Shown piece after piece: positions 17,867-28,724 of a stretch of 64,000 nt of DNA; within the stretch, counting starts at the first letter, position 1, and every line of letters begins with the position of its first letter. The translations under genes were made by a program, and so were the position numbers. This stretch comes from Geodermatophilus telluris (GTDB lineage Bacteria; Actinomycetota; Actinomycetes; Mycobacteriales; Geodermatophilaceae), in the NCBI RefSeq assembly GCF_900102745.1, contig NZ_FMZF01000002.1, positions 1 to 64,000 on the forward strand. The letters run 5' to 3'. Below the pieces are notes generated by a model that did not search any database, was not told the origin of the DNA, and was given only the letters and a program-made list of their open reading frames with translations.

Positions 17867-18691
17867 TCAGGCGCGGGTCGTGGCCAGCCGGCGGGCGGCC
17901 AGGCCGGCACCGAGCAGGCCGAGGGCGGACACACCGAGCAGCGGCAGCGGCAGGCCCTCGTCGGCGGCGCCGTCGACGAGGCCGGCGGTGCCGCCGGGGA
18001 CGCCGGAGGGCGCCGAGCCCGGGCCGCCGATCGTCTGGACGGCGAGCTGGTAGCCGGCGTCCTGCGAGCCCCACGCGTAGACGACGGTGGTGGCGCCCTC
18101 GGTCACCGTCAGGTCGGCCGGGCCGATCGCGACGGTGTCGGTCCCGGCGAGGACGACGTCGGCGCTCACCGTGCCGGCCGGGACGGTCAGTGCCGCCTCG
18201 TTCGGGTTGGTCAGGCCCGGCGCGACCACCTGGCCGCCGGCGCGGACGTCGACCGCCGGCGCGGCCGCCGTGTGCCGGACGACGACCCGGCCCTCGCCCG
18301 CGGCCACCGCCGAGGTGTCGTTGACGAACGGCGTGAGCACCGGCTGGCCGGACTCGGTCAGGTGCGCGGCCACCGTGGCGTTCGCGCCCGCGGGCACCTG
18401 CACGCCGTCGGCCGAGACCAGCGGCGTGCCCGAGCCGTCGGCGGCGTCGGCCGGGAACAGCGCGAGGTCGTAGCTGCCGGCGGGCAGCTGCAGCGGGTCG
18501 GTGAGCGTGCCGGGCTGGAAGTCGTCGATCAGCCGCTCGCCGTTGGCGTACACGTCGACCGGGGTGTCCGGTACGGCGTGCAGGACGGAGACGGTGGCGG
18601 TGTCGGCCGCGCTGGCGGGGGCCACGCCGAGCGCGAGCAGCGCGCCGGCGCCGACGACGGCGGTGGTGCCGAGGGTGCGGGTCCTGGTCAC
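17867..18691 (-). CDS. secreted DUF4397 domain protein
   Basis: 274 aa. A signal peptide (LGTTAVVGAGALLALGVAPASA) is followed by DUF4397 beta domains: VLHAVPDTPVDVYANGERLI and the repeat VRHTAAAPAVDVRAGGQVV. The C-terminus is LPLPLLGVSALGLLGAGLAARRL plus a short tail, the shape of a cell-wall sorting signal (hydrophobic run then Arg) but without an LPXTG or LAXTG box. The GTG start has GGAGGA upstream. It is first gene of the sigma operon and likely an anchored surface protein served by the next gene, a sortase (inference). Confidence 0.85.
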   Translation of the reverse strand: MTRTRTLGTTAVVGAGALLALGVAPASAADTATVSVLHAVPDTPVDVYANGERLIDDFQPGTLTDPLQLPAGSYDLALFPADAADGSGTPLVSADGVQVPAGANATVAAHLTESGQPVLTPFVNDTSAVAAGEGRVVVRHTAAAPAVDVRAGGQVVAPGLTNPNEAALTVPAGTVSADVVLAGTDTVAIGPADLTVTEGATTVVYAWGSQDAGYQLAVQTIGGPGSAPSGVPGGTAGLVDGAADEGLPLPLLGVSALGLLGAGLAARRLATTRA

Positions 18692-18729
18692 GGGGTCCTC
18701 CGGGGTCTCGGGGGTTGCTGACACCCCCT

Positions 18730-18757
18730 CTTCCGCAGGACCCCCGCGACCGGATGC
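18730..18757 (-). promoter_or_regulatory. candidate SigK-type promoter
   Basis: Reading the reverse strand, GCATCC (18757-18752) is followed after 16 bases by CGGAAG (18735-18730), about 38 bases before the DUF4397 start. Mycobacterial SigK promoters are described as about CCATCC and CCGAAT with a similar spacer. The resemblance is partial, but the site lies just where an autoregulated sigma operon would need it. Confidence 0.45.
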
Positions 18758-18764
18758 AGGCGGG

Positions 18765-19733
18765 TCAGGCGGGCCCGGAGAGGGAGACGCCGAAGTCGCC
18801 GTCGGGGTCGGTCCACCAGTGCGTCATCCGCAGGCCGGCGTCGGCGAGCTCGGCCTCGACCCCCTCGCGGCGGAACTTGGCCGACACCTCCGTCCGCAGC
18901 TCCTCGCCCGCGGCGAAGCGCACCGCCAGGTCGAGCGCCGGCACCCGCACCACCTGGTCGGTGCGCGAGCGCAGCCGCATCTCGATCCACTCGTCGGCCG
19001 CGTCCCACAGGGCGACGTGGTCGAAGGCGTCGGGGTCGACGTCGGCGCCGAGCTCGCGCCGGAGCACCCACAGCACGTTGCGGTTGAACTCCGCGGTGAC
19101 GCCGGCCGCGTCGTCGTAGGCCCGCACCAGCCGGTCGGGGTCCTTGACCAGGTCGGTGCCGAGCAGCAGCGAGTCGCCGGGCTGCAGGCCGGCGGCCAGG
19201 TCGCGGAGGAAGGCCGCCCGCGGCCGCGGCTCCAGGTTGCCGATCGTCGAGCCGAGGAAGGCCACCAGCCGCCGCCCGGAGCGGGGCAGCAGCCCCAGGT
19301 GCCGGGTGAAGTCGCCGACGACGGCGTCGACGCCGACCCCCGGGTACTCGGCCGTGATCGCCGCGCCGGCCGCGTCGAGCACCGACGGGTCGACGTCGAC
19401 CGGCACGAACCGGCGCAGCGTGCCCGCGTCGCGCAGCGCGTCGAGCAGCAGCCGGGTCTTCTCCGAGGTGCCGCTGCCCAGCTCCACGAGCACGTCGGCA
19501 CCCGACACCGCGGCCATCTCCCCGGCGTGCGCCTCGAGCACCGCCCGCTCGGCGCGGGTGGGGTAGTACTCGGGCAGCCGGGTGATCTCGTCGAAGAGCG
19601 CGCTGCCGCGGGCGTCGTAGAACCAGCGCGGCGGCAGCGTCTTCGGCGTCGCGGTCAGCCCGGCGAGGACGTCGGCGCGCAGTGCGGCCGCGGTGTCGTC
19701 GGGGGCCAGGTGGCGGGTCAGCGAGTCGGTCAC
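18765..19733 (-). CDS. egtD: L-histidine N-alpha-methyltransferase
   Basis: 322 aa. [20 protein letters not shown] near the N-terminus and the SAM-binding [18 protein letters not shown] are signature EgtD motifs. [11 protein letters not shown] and the C-terminal [19 protein letters not shown] complete the match. It trimethylates histidine to hercynine, the first step of ergothioneine synthesis. The GTG start overlaps the egtC stop by 4 bases. Confidence 0.96.
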   Translation of the reverse strand: MTDSLTRHLAPDDTAAALRADVLAGLTATPKTLPPRWFYDARGSALFDEITRLPEYYPTRAERAVLEAHAGEMAAVSGADVLVELGSGTSEKTRLLLDALRDAGTLRRFVPVDVDPSVLDAAGAAITAEYPGVGVDAVVGDFTRHLGLLPRSGRRLVAFLGSTIGNLEPRPRAAFLRDLAAGLQPGDSLLLGTDLVKDPDRLVRAYDDAAGVTAEFNRNVLWVLRRELGADVDPDAFDHVALWDAADEWIEMRLRSRTDQVVRVPALDLAVRFAAGEELRTEVSAKFRREGVEAELADAGLRMTHWWTDPDGDFGVSLSGPA

Positions 19734-20443
19734 GGAGCTCCTCTGCTCGGCGTCGGCGCCAGTGCGGTGACGGTCAGGCCGTCGGGGGTCACCTCGACCA
19801 GCGAGCGGTCGGGCAGGTCGGTCCAGGCGGGGTCGTCGTCCCAGGGCTCGCTGGCCAGCGCCGTCCCCTCGTCGGTGACCAGCGCCGAGAGGGTGTCGCC
19901 CCAGGTGGTGGCCAGCAGCCGGGTGCCGTCGGCGGCCAGCAGGTTGAGCCGGGCGGCGGGGTCGGCGGCGCCCACCTCGCGGACGACGTCGCCGAGCGCG
20001 TCGGCACCCCGGTCGAAGACCAGCGCCGCCAGCAGAGCGCTGTCGACGGTGGACTCGGCGTCGCGCACCGCGGGCAGCACCGCGCGGTCGACCCGGCCGT
20101 TGTGCGACAGCAGCCAGCGGCCGTCGGTGAACGGGGCGACGGCGCTCTCCTCCAGCGGCATGCCGACCGTGGCCGAGCGGACGGCGGCGACCACGCAGCC
20201 CGACGACAGCACCGGCGCCACCGAGGCGAACGACGGGTCGCCCCACAGCGGCCGCGCCGAGCGCCACCGGGCCGGCTGCGGGCGGCCCGGCGCGAAGAAG
20301 CCCACGCCCCAGCCGTCGGCGTTCACCTTGCCGTACCGCTGCCGCCGCGGCGCCCAGGACTGCACCAGCAGCGACGACGGCGGCTCGAGCACCAGCTGCG
20401 CCAGCGTGCGCGGCCGGCCCAGCCAGGCGAGGTGGCGGCACAC
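19730..20443 (-). CDS. egtC: gamma-glutamyl hercynylcysteine sulfoxide amidohydrolase
   Basis: 237 aa class II glutamine-amidotransferase-like enzyme. The protein begins MCRHLAWLG, placing the nucleophilic Cys at position 2. [17 protein letters not shown] and LLSHNGRVD are the family substrate-pocket motifs. It removes the gamma-glutamyl group from the sulfoxide intermediate. The GTG start is fixed by the requirement for Cys2 and lies 2 bases after the egtB stop. Confidence 0.95.
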   Translation of the reverse strand: MCRHLAWLGRPRTLAQLVLEPPSSLLVQSWAPRRQRYGKVNADGWGVGFFAPGRPQPARWRSARPLWGDPSFASVAPVLSSGCVVAAVRSATVGMPLEESAVAPFTDGRWLLSHNGRVDRAVLPAVRDAESTVDSALLAALVFDRGADALGDVVREVGAADPAARLNLLAADGTRLLATTWGDTLSALVTDEGTALASEPWDDDPAWTDLPDRSLVEVTPDGLTVTALAPTPSRGAP

Positions 20444-20445
20444 CG

Positions 20446-21732
20446 CTACGCGTCCCAGGCCAGCCGGAAGCCGCTGAAGACCTGCCGGCGCACCGGGTGG
20501 TCCCAGTTGCGGAAGCCCGGCCGCAGGATCGACGACGCCACCGACCACGCGCCGCCGCGCAGGACCCGGTAGTCGCCGCCGAAGAACGGCGCGGAGTAGT
20601 CGGCGTAGAGCATCGGCGTGAAGCCCGGCCACGGGGCGAAGCCCGACGACGTCCACTCCCAGACGTCGCCGACCAGCTGCTCGGCGCCGTAGGCCGACGC
20701 CCCGGCCGGGTAGGCGCCCACCGGGGCCGGCCGCAGCGCGGTGCCGTCGAGGTTGGCCAGCGCCGGCGTCGGGTCGGCGTCGCCCCACGGCCAGCGGCGC
20801 CGCCGCCCGGTGACCGGGTCCCAGGTGGCGGCCTTCTCCCACTCGGCCTCGGTGGGCAGCCGCGCCCCGGCCCAGGCGGCGTACGCCTCGGTCTCGAAGA
20901 ACGTCACGTGCTGCACCGGCTCGTCGCCCGGGATCTCCTCCAGGACGCCGAAGCGGGTCCGCACGGTGCCCTCGGGGCTCCAGTACAGCGGCCGCTGCAG
21001 CCCGGCCTCCTGCCGGTGCGCCCACCCGCGCGCCGACCACCACCGGGGGGTGTCGTAGCCGCCGTCGGCGACGAAGGCGGCGTACTCGGCGTTGGTCACC
21101 GGCACCCGGCCGAGGCGGAAGGCGGGCAGGTCGACGACGTGCGCCGGCCGCTCGTTGTCCAGGGAGAACGGCTCGTCCGCGGCGTCGACGCCGAGCACGA
21201 ACGGCCCGCCGGGCACCGGGACCGACGTGCCGGCCACCCCCGGCCGGCCCGGCGGCAGCGGCGTGCCCGCGCCGAGCAGCGGCGGTCCGGTGCGGATGGC
21301 CAGCGCCTGCAGCATCGTCTCGTCGTGCTGCTGCTCGTGGCTGACGACCATCGCGAAGTCGAACGGGTCGCCGTCGTCGTCCCGGCCGAGCCGCTCGAGC
21401 CGGTCGAGCACCCGGCCGCGCACCTCCCGGCCGAAGGCGCGGGCCTCCACCGGCGGCAGCAGCGGCAGCCGGGCGCGCACCGCCCGCGGCTGGGCGAACG
21501 CGTCGTAGAGCGCCTCCACCGCCGGCGGCAGCAGCCCGGGACGGCGGGCGTCGCCGCGGCGCAGCAGCCAGAGGTCCTCCTGCTGGGCGACGTGCGCGAG
21601 GTCCCAGACCAGGGGGCTGAGCAGCGGGGTGTGCTGGCGCAGCAGCTCGGGCTCGTCGTGGTCGGTGAGCAGCAGGGTGCGCGCCCGGGCGGTCTCCAGG
21701 TCGCGGGCGAGCCGGTCGCGGGTGTCGGTCAC
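20446..21732 (-). CDS. egtB: hercynine oxygenase
   Basis: 428 aa. The N-terminal DinB-like domain supplies iron ligands ([13 protein letters not shown] and [14 protein letters not shown] with the HxxxE-type pattern). The C-terminal FGE-sulfatase domain carries [35 protein letters not shown] and [20 protein letters not shown]. It is an iron enzyme forming the C-S bond between gamma-glutamylcysteine and hercynine. The GTG start overlaps the egtA stop. Confidence 0.96.
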   Translation of the reverse strand: MTDTRDRLARDLETARARTLLLTDHDEPELLRQHTPLLSPLVWDLAHVAQQEDLWLLRRGDARRPGLLPPAVEALYDAFAQPRAVRARLPLLPPVEARAFGREVRGRVLDRLERLGRDDDGDPFDFAMVVSHEQQHDETMLQALAIRTGPPLLGAGTPLPPGRPGVAGTSVPVPGGPFVLGVDAADEPFSLDNERPAHVVDLPAFRLGRVPVTNAEYAAFVADGGYDTPRWWSARGWAHRQEAGLQRPLYWSPEGTVRTRFGVLEEIPGDEPVQHVTFFETEAYAAWAGARLPTEAEWEKAATWDPVTGRRRRWPWGDADPTPALANLDGTALRPAPVGAYPAGASAYGAEQLVGDVWEWTSSGFAPWPGFTPMLYADYSAPFFGGDYRVLRGGAWSVASSILRPGFRNWDHPVRRQVFSGFRLAWDA

Positions 21733-22982
21733 CGGGGGGCCTCCGTGGCGGCGAGCAGGGCGGCGGCCGGCCCGCCGGTGCGCGCCGCGTCGAGCAGCGC
21801 GTCGCCCGGGCAGCGGCCGCGCCGGGCCAGCTCGGCGAGCGCGGTGACGTCGTCGCGCAGGGACGGGTCGACGGCGGGCAGCGCCGCGGTCAGGCAGCGC
21901 AGCGCGGCGGTCCGCAGCTCCGGGTCGGCCAGCCCGTCGCGGGCGGCGCGGTCCCAGGCGCCGGCCACGGGGGCGGTGGCGTCGGCCGCGGCGTCGGCGG
22001 CGGCGGGGTCGTCGAGGAGGGCGGCGGTGACCGCGGCCAGCGCCGGCCACCAGGGCTCGGGCGCGGCGTCGAGGTAGCGGATCTCCAGGTAGCCGCGGGG
22101 GTGCACCGGCGGGAACAGCGTGGAGAGGTGGTAGTCGAGGTCGGCAGCCGTCGGCCGGCGCCCGCCCAGGGGAGCCGCCCCGGTGACCCAGTCGGCGAAG
22201 CGGGTGCGGCCGGGCACCGGCTCGGCGTCGCCGGTGACGGGGTCGCGCACCAGCATCACCGGGGCGGCCAGCGCGTACGCGGCCCACTCGCCGGCCGGGT
22301 CGGCGCCGCCGAGCAGCGGTCCGCAGCGGGCCTGGTCCAGCGCACCCCACACCTGCTGCCGGGAGGAGCGCCAGCCCGTGGCGCGCCCGGCGAGCAGCGG
22401 GGAGCAGGCGGAGACGGCGACCAGCACCGGGCCGAGCTGGTGGGCCAGCGCCACCCGGCGGCTCCACCCGGTGGTGGGGCCGGCGTCCACGTTGACCTGC
22501 AGCGACGCGGTGGCGGTCATCATCGCCGTCCCCGGGTCGCCGCAGCCGACGGCGGTGAAGTGCCGCTCCATGGCGCGGTACCGGGGCGCCGGGCACACCC
22601 GGGCCGGGTGCCGCAGCGGGTCGCTGCCCACCGGCGCCAGGCCCAGCCGGAGCGCGGCGAGCGCCCGGGCCAGCACGGCGCGGTCGGCCCGCAGCGCGGC
22701 GACCGCCGTCCCCGCGCCGGGTGCGGGCGGACCGGAGAGCTCGACCTGCCCTCCGGGCTCCACCGTGAGCCGGCTGCCGCCGGGCAGCGCCGGGACGGTG
22801 GCGAGCGCGGCGGTCACCCGGCCCCACGGCACCCGCGCGGCGGGGCGGTCGAGGTCGACGAGGTGGGCCTCGAGCTCCAGGCCCACCCTGCCGAGCGGTC
22901 CCGGCCGCAGCGCGGCACCGCTGACGTGCGCGACGGCGGCGTCCAGGTCGAGCGCCGTGCGCTCCTGCACCACGGGCGTCAC
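21729..22982 (-). CDS. egtA: glutamate-cysteine ligase EgtA
   Basis: 417 aa GCS2-type ligase. [15 protein letters not shown] (N-terminal Glu/metal site), [30 protein letters not shown] and the C-terminal [15 protein letters not shown] match the actinobacterial EgtA family. It makes the gamma-glutamylcysteine used by EgtB. The GTG start has a GGAGGGGGG ribosome site. It is first gene of egtABCD, a tightly overlapping operon. Confidence 0.93.
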   Translation of the reverse strand: MTPVVQERTALDLDAAVAHVSGAALRPGPLGRVGLELEAHLVDLDRPAARVPWGRVTAALATVPALPGGSRLTVEPGGQVELSGPPAPGAGTAVAALRADRAVLARALAALRLGLAPVGSDPLRHPARVCPAPRYRAMERHFTAVGCGDPGTAMMTATASLQVNVDAGPTTGWSRRVALAHQLGPVLVAVSACSPLLAGRATGWRSSRQQVWGALDQARCGPLLGGADPAGEWAAYALAAPVMLVRDPVTGDAEPVPGRTRFADWVTGAAPLGGRRPTAADLDYHLSTLFPPVHPRGYLEIRYLDAAPEPWWPALAAVTAALLDDPAAADAAADATAPVAGAWDRAARDGLADPELRTAALRCLTAALPAVDPSLRDDVTALAELARRGRCPGDALLDAARTGGPAAALLAATEAPR

Positions 22983-23069
22983 GGGTCCACCCCCCTCCAG
23001 GTCCGGACCGGTCGACGGGCGACCGCGGGTCGGTGCGGGGGCGGCCTCTCGCGGCCGTCCTCGACTCCC

Positions 23070-23098
23070 ATCCACGCACGCTCCGGAGCCGGTGACAA
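23070..23098 (-). promoter_or_regulatory. candidate egtA promoter
   Basis: On the reverse strand TTGTCA (23098-23093) is followed after 17 bases by GTGGAT (23075-23070), about 88 bases before the egtA start. The -35 is good and the -10 weak, so this is tentative. Confidence 0.35.
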
Positions 23099-23142
23099 CC
23101 CCTCCGGGCGGCCGCTCCCGTGCCGGGTGACGGCGTCCGCGG

Positions 23143-23148
23143 GACGAT
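23143..23148 (+). promoter_or_regulatory. -10-like hexamer of a leaderless promoter
   Basis: GACGAT sits 6 bases before the GTG at 23155, and no ribosome site is present. Confidence 0.4.
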
Positions 23149-23154
23149 GCCCCG

Positions 23155-23655
23155 GTGGAGGGACCCCGGGACCGGGACACCGAGGGGCGCGCCCGCAACG
23201 CCCGGCCGCGCGACGCCCTGGGCCGCCCGCTGCCCCGCGGGGCGCAGGGGGAGGAGCGCGCGCCCGAGGGGGTGCCGCGGACGCCGGACGAGGCGCTGGC
23301 CGAGGCCCAGCGGCTGCTCGACGCCGGCCGCCCCTTCCACGCCCACGAGGTGCTCGAGGACGCCTGGAAGGCCGCGCCCGAGGCCGAGCGGCAGCTGTGG
23401 CGCGGCCTGGCCCAGCTGGCCGTGGGGCTCACCCACGCCGCCCGCGGCAACGACCGCGGGGCCGGGCGGCTGCTGGAGCGCGGTGCGGGCAACGTGGCGG
23501 CCTACGCCGGGGCGCCGCCGCACGGGGTCGACGTCGCCGGGCTGGTCGCCTGGGCCCGCGCGCTGGCCGCCGCCCCGTCGTCGCCGGGCAGCGCCGTCCC
23601 CGGCCCGCGGCTGCGCGTGGCGGACCCGCGGGGCCGGGTAGGAGGAGGGGCGTGA
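23155..23655 (+). CDS. DUF309 domain protein
   Basis: 166 aa. After about 40 charged residues comes the DUF309 helical core: [32 protein letters not shown] with the HAHEVLE...W signature, then [16 protein letters not shown]. The family has conserved His/Glu residues suggestive of a metal or ligand site, but its function is unknown. It is divergent from egtA with a 172-base gap. Confidence 0.8.
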   Translation: MEGPRDRDTEGRARNARPRDALGRPLPRGAQGEERAPEGVPRTPDEALAEAQRLLDAGRPFHAHEVLEDAWKAAPEAERQLWRGLAQLAVGLTHAARGNDRGAGRLLERGAGNVAAYAGAPPHGVDVAGLVAWARALAAAPSSPGSAVPGPRLRVADPRGRVGGGA

Positions 23656-23765
23656 CCGGTACCCGACGCGCGGACGGCGCGCGCGCCGCGGCGGCGGTGG
23701 TGACGGCGGCCCTGGTCGTCCGGGCGGCCGGCCGGCGCGAGCGCGGCGCGCTGCTGGTCGGCTGA
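23652..23765 (+). CDS. possible 37-aa small protein
   Basis: The frame starts at a GTG overlapping the DUF309 stop (GTGA) and has a strong GGAGGAGGGG ribosome site. The product has an Ala/Val-rich centre ([16 protein letters not shown]) flanked by Arg, so it might be a single short membrane helix. No family is recognised, and it could be a chance frame. Confidence 0.35.
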   Translation: MTGTRRADGARAAAAVVTAALVVRAAGRRERGALLVG

Positions 23766-23867
23766 CCCTCGGCTCTCGACCCGTGACGGCGACCCGGGCA
23801 TCGTGGTCGTCGGGCATCGTGGTACCCGACACCGACCGGCAGGCGAGGGCCGGGTGAGGAGGAAGCC

Positions 23868-24305
23868 GTGAGGAGCTACGAGGCGGTCACCCGCATCGAC
23901 GCGGGCCCGGACGAGGTCTGGCGGCACCTGGTCGACGTCGGCAGCTGGCGGGACTGGGACTCCGGCGTCGACCGGGTCGAGGGCCGGGTCGCCCTCGGCG
24001 AGCGGCTCACGCTGTACGCGACCATGATCCGCAGCCGCCCGTTCGGCGTCACGGTCACCGAGCTCCGGCCGCGGGAGGCCATGCGCTGGCGCGGCGGGCT
24101 GCCCCTCGGCCTGGCGGTCATCGAGCGGACCTACGGCCTGGACGCGCAGGACGACGGCACGACCGTGCTCACCGTCCGCGAGGACCAGACCGGCCCGCTG
24201 GCGTGGGTGACCGAGCGCGCGACACCGGACCTCAACCCCTCGTTCCGCCAGTTCTGCGCCGGTCTCAAGGCCCGCGCCGAGGCGGCCACCCGCGCCTCGG
24301 GCTGA
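23868..24305 (+). CDS. SRPBCC (START-like) family protein
   Basis: 145 aa. The start [20 protein letters not shown] followed by [15 protein letters not shown] is the usual beginning of the polyketide cyclase/dehydrase fold, a helix-grip ligand-binding domain. [14 protein letters not shown] forms the C-terminal helix. The ligand is unknown. It has a GTG start with GAGGAGG upstream and sits alone between DUF309 and malic enzyme. Confidence 0.8.
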   Translation: MRSYEAVTRIDAGPDEVWRHLVDVGSWRDWDSGVDRVEGRVALGERLTLYATMIRSRPFGVTVTELRPREAMRWRGGLPLGLAVIERTYGLDAQDDGTTVLTVREDQTGPLAWVTERATPDLNPSFRQFCAGLKARAEAATRASG

Positions 24306-24381
24306 GGAGCGCGCCCGGCCGGGGCGAACTCTGTGACCGCAACGACGCCCCACCCCGGCCTCCGGTGCAGGATGGGGAGCC

Positions 24382-25896
<1,515 letters not shown>

Positions 25897-25897
25897 C

Positions 25898-25943
25898 CCG
25901 GGCACTTCCGCGGAAGTGCCCGGTGCGACTCCGCGGAAGTGCA
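25898..25943. repeat. perfect palindrome plus partial copy after malic enzyme
   Basis: 25898-25923 is a 26-bp perfect palindrome whose centre is CACTTCCGCGGAAGTG. A half copy CCGCGGAAGTGCACC follows at about 25931. It begins 2 bases after the malic enzyme stop and could work as a terminator. A related CTGCGGAAGTGG occurs near 14629. Confidence 0.7.
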
Positions 25944-25978
25944 CCCGGACGGGGACGACGGACGGCGGCGACGGCGGG

Positions 25979-25984
25979 GATCAT
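25979..25984 (+). promoter_or_regulatory. -10-like hexamer of a leaderless promoter
   Basis: GATCAT lies 6 bases before the GTG at 25991. It supports the start that leaves Pro-Glu at the mature N-terminus of the glycosylase. Confidence 0.4.
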
Positions 25985-25990
25985 GACGGG

Positions 25991-26845
25991 GTGCCCGAGT
26001 TGCCCGAGGTGGAGGCGCTGGCCGCGTTCCTCCGCGAGAACGCCGTCGGCCGCGTCGTCGCCCGCGTGGACCTGGCCGGCCTGCAGGCGCTGAAGACCTT
26101 CGACCCGCCGCTGTCGGCGCTGGCGGGGCTGGAGGTCACCGGCGCCGCGCGGCACGGCAAGTTCCTCGACCTCGACGTCTCCGGCCTGCACCTCGTCGTG
26201 CACCTCGCCCGCGCGGGGTGGCTGCACTGGCGCACCGGCCTGCCCGCCGCGCCGCCCAAGCCGGGCAAGGGGCCGCTCGCGCTGCGGGTGCACCTCGATG
26301 ACGGCAACGGCTTCGACCTCACCGAGCAGGGCACCCGCAAGGGCCTGGCCGTCCACGTCGTCCGCTCGCCGGCGGAGGTGCCCGGCGTCGCCCGGCTGGG
26401 CCCCGACGCCCTCGAGGTCGACCGCGACACGTTCGCCCGGCTGATGGCCGGCCGGTCCGGGCAGCTCAAGGGCGCGCTCACCGACCAGACGGTGCTCGCC
26501 GGCATCGGCAACGCCTACTCCGACGAGATCCTGCACACCGCCCGGCTCTCGCCGTTCAAGATGGCCGACAAGCTCACCGACGACGAGGTGCTCCGCCTGC
26601 ACGACGCCGTCCGCGCCACGCTCACCGACGCGCTGCAGCGCCAGGTCGGGCAGCGGGCGGCCACGCTCAAGGGCGAGAAGCGCTCCGGCCTGCAGGTGCA
26701 CGCCCGCACCGGCCTGCCCTGCCCGGTGTGCGGCGACACCGTCCGCGAGGTGAGCTTCGCCGACACCTCGCTGCAGTACTGCCCGACCTGCCAGACCGGC
26801 GGCAAGCCCCTGGCCGACCGCCGGATGTCGAAGCTGCTGCGCTAG
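25991..26845 (+). CDS. Fpg/Nei family DNA glycosylase
   Basis: 284 aa. The protein begins MPELPEVE: Pro2 is the nucleophile and Glu3 the acid of Fpg/Nei enzymes. RHGKFLDLD holds the conserved Lys, GIGNAYSDEILHTARLSPF is the helix-two-turn-helix region, and the C-terminal zinc finger is CPVC...YCPTC. It excises oxidised bases such as 8-oxoguanine or oxidised pyrimidines and cuts the abasic strand. The GTG start is fixed by the catalytic N-terminus. Its stop overlaps the convergent MBL gene by 4 bases. Confidence 0.93.
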   Translation: MPELPEVEALAAFLRENAVGRVVARVDLAGLQALKTFDPPLSALAGLEVTGAARHGKFLDLDVSGLHLVVHLARAGWLHWRTGLPAAPPKPGKGPLALRVHLDDGNGFDLTEQGTRKGLAVHVVRSPAEVPGVARLGPDALEVDRDTFARLMAGRSGQLKGALTDQTVLAGIGNAYSDEILHTARLSPFKMADKLTDDEVLRLHDAVRATLTDALQRQVGQRAATLKGEKRSGLQVHARTGLPCPVCGDTVREVSFADTSLQYCPTCQTGGKPLADRRMSKLLR

Positions 26846-28071
26846 TCGGGGAGCAGCGAGACCAGGCGGGAGAGCGTGCGGGCCAGGGCCGCGCTGGCCA
26901 GGCCGCCGTCGCCGTGCGGGTGCGGCCGGTCGGCCGCCGAGCCCACCGCCGTCCACCAGTCGGTGAGCGGCGGCGGGGCCAGCACGTCGACCCGCTCGCC
27001 GGGCCGGGGGACGACGACCTGCACGCCCCGGGCCGCCGCCGCGACCAGCGTGCGCTGCACCGGCTCGGCCCAGCGGTGGAACGCCAGGTTGAACGTGGCC
27101 CAGTGGATGGGCAGCAGCACCCGGCCGCCGAGGTCACCGTGCGCGCGCAGCGCCTCCTCGGGGTCCATGTGGATCGAGTGCCAGGCGTCGTTGTAGGCGC
27201 CGACCGGCAGCAGGGTGAGGTCGAAGGGGCCCAGCTGCGCCCCGATCCGGCCGAACGCCGGGTGGTAGCCGGTGTCGCCGCCGAAGAACACCCGGTGCCG
27301 CGGGCCGGTCACCGCCCACGACGCCCACAGCGTGGTGTCGCGGTAGAAGTAGCGCCCCGAGAAGTGCCGGGCCTCGGTGCAGGTGAGCGTCAGCTCGCCG
27401 ACCGTCGTGCTGCCGTGCCAGTCCAGCTCGACGATGCGCTCCTCCGGCACGCCCCACCGGCGCAGGTGCTCCCCGATGCCCAGCGGGACGACGAACGGCG
27501 CCGCCTGCTCCTCGACCAGCGCGCGCACGGTCGGCAGGTCGAGGTGGTCGTAGTGGTCGTGGGAGATGACGACGGCGTCGACGGGCGGCAGCTCGGCCAG
27601 CGGGACCGGCGGCTCGTGCAGCCGGGTGGGCCCGATCAGCGGGGACGGCGAGACGCGGTGGCCCCACACCGGGTCGAACAGCACCCGGGCGCCGTCGACC
27701 TCCACCAGCGCGCTGGCGTGCCCGAACCAGGTGACGGCGAGCTCGGCGGCCGCGGCGGGCAGCTGCGCGTGCGCCAGCGGGATGGGGCCGCCGGGCAGCC
27801 CGACGTGCCGCTCCTCGTGCCACTGCCGCATCAGGCCGTCGCGGGTGTTGGCCGGCGCGAGCGCGGGCGTCTCGAGCGTGTTGTGGAACTTGCCGTCGGA
27901 GAACTGCGGCGAGGCGGCGACCACCGGCCGCAGCCGGCGGCGGTGCGCGCCCAGCGCGGTCGGCAGCCCCCACGCGGCGCGGGCCACCCAGGCGGCCGGG
28001 ACGGCGAGGACGGCGGCGGTGAGGGCGGTGCGGCGGCGGGCTCGGCTGCGGGGTGGCACGCCCTCCAGCAT
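26842..28071 (-). CDS. MBL-fold metallo-hydrolase (NAPE-PLD/COG2220-like)
   Basis: 409 aa. A basic N-terminus and hydrophobic helix (ALTAAVLAVPAAWVA) suggest membrane attachment or export. The metallo-beta-lactamase core has the metal motif ISHDHYDHLD (about residue 175), the ligand HFSGRY, FFGGDTGYHP and the final IHWATFNLAFH. Relatives include N-acyl-phosphatidylethanolamine phospholipase D-like and beta-lactamase-fold lipid hydrolases; the substrate here is unknown. A GTG at 28059 is an alternative start. Confidence 0.85.
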   Translation of the reverse strand: MLEGVPPRSRARRRTALTAAVLAVPAAWVARAAWGLPTALGAHRRRLRPVVAASPQFSDGKFHNTLETPALAPANTRDGLMRQWHEERHVGLPGGPIPLAHAQLPAAAAELAVTWFGHASALVEVDGARVLFDPVWGHRVSPSPLIGPTRLHEPPVPLAELPPVDAVVISHDHYDHLDLPTVRALVEEQAAPFVVPLGIGEHLRRWGVPEERIVELDWHGSTTVGELTLTCTEARHFSGRYFYRDTTLWASWAVTGPRHRVFFGGDTGYHPAFGRIGAQLGPFDLTLLPVGAYNDAWHSIHMDPEEALRAHGDLGGRVLLPIHWATFNLAFHRWAEPVQRTLVAAAARGVQVVVPRPGERVDVLAPPPLTDWWTAVGSAADRPHPHGDGGLASAALARTLSRLVSLLPD

Positions 28072-28108
28072 CCCAGCCGTCCGCGGGCGGGGGCGCGGGT
28101 GCCGGGGG

Positions 28109-28657
28109 TCAGGGCGTGGGGTCCTCGGCCGGGTCGGCGAAGTCGAACGGCGGCGTGGGGTCCTGACCCTCCGCGGCGACGACGGCGTCGACGGTGACCG
28201 CGCCGGCCTGCGCGAAGACGAACGTCAGCGGGATCGACTGCGACGAGCGCAGCGACTCCGCCAACCCGGTCAGCGTGATCGACGGCGCGCCCTCGGCGCC
28301 GACGTAGACGTTGTCGTCCTCGGGCACGGCGACGGCGAACTCCCCGCCGTCGCCGTCGACCGCGTCGGCGAACGGGCCGGTCACGTCGACGAGCACGTCG
28401 GGGGTGTCCCCGCTGTTGGCGATCCCGAGGAACAGCCGGGCGTCCTCGCCCTCCTCGTAGACGCCGTCGAGCGGGTACTCGAGCTGGACCTGCAGCACCG
28501 ACAGGTCGTCGCTGAGCCGCTGGTCGGGGCCGACCGCGCCGCCGCGGACCTCCGGTCCGGGCACGGACAGCGGCTCCTCGGCGCTGCAGGCGGGCAGCGC
28601 GACCGCCAGCAGGGGCGCGGCCAACCAGGCGCGACGACGGCGGGGGGTGCTGGACAC
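28109..28657 (-). CDS. lipoprotein, LpqE/PCuAC-like fold
   Basis: 182 aa. A basic signal peptide ends in LLAVALPACS, a lipobox with Cys about 24, so it is predicted to be a lipoprotein. The rest (LGIANSGDTPDVLVDVTGPF, LTFVFAQAGAVTVDAVV) resembles the PCuAC copper-chaperone domain of mycobacterial LpqE, but no His/Met copper ligands are visible. The GTG start has GAGGAGG upstream. It is divergent from the MarR gene and probably shares its control region. Confidence 0.68.
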   Translation of the reverse strand: MSSTPRRRRAWLAAPLLAVALPACSAEEPLSVPGPEVRGGAVGPDQRLSDDLSVLQVQLEYPLDGVYEEGEDARLFLGIANSGDTPDVLVDVTGPFADAVDGDGGEFAVAVPEDDNVYVGAEGAPSITLTGLAESLRSSQSIPLTFVFAQAGAVTVDAVVAAEGQDPTPPFDFADPAEDPTP

Positions 28658-28724
28658 GGGCGTCCTCCTCGACATCGGGGTGCGGTGCCGTACGGTTACC
28701 CGGCACCGGTGGAGGGACGCCAAC

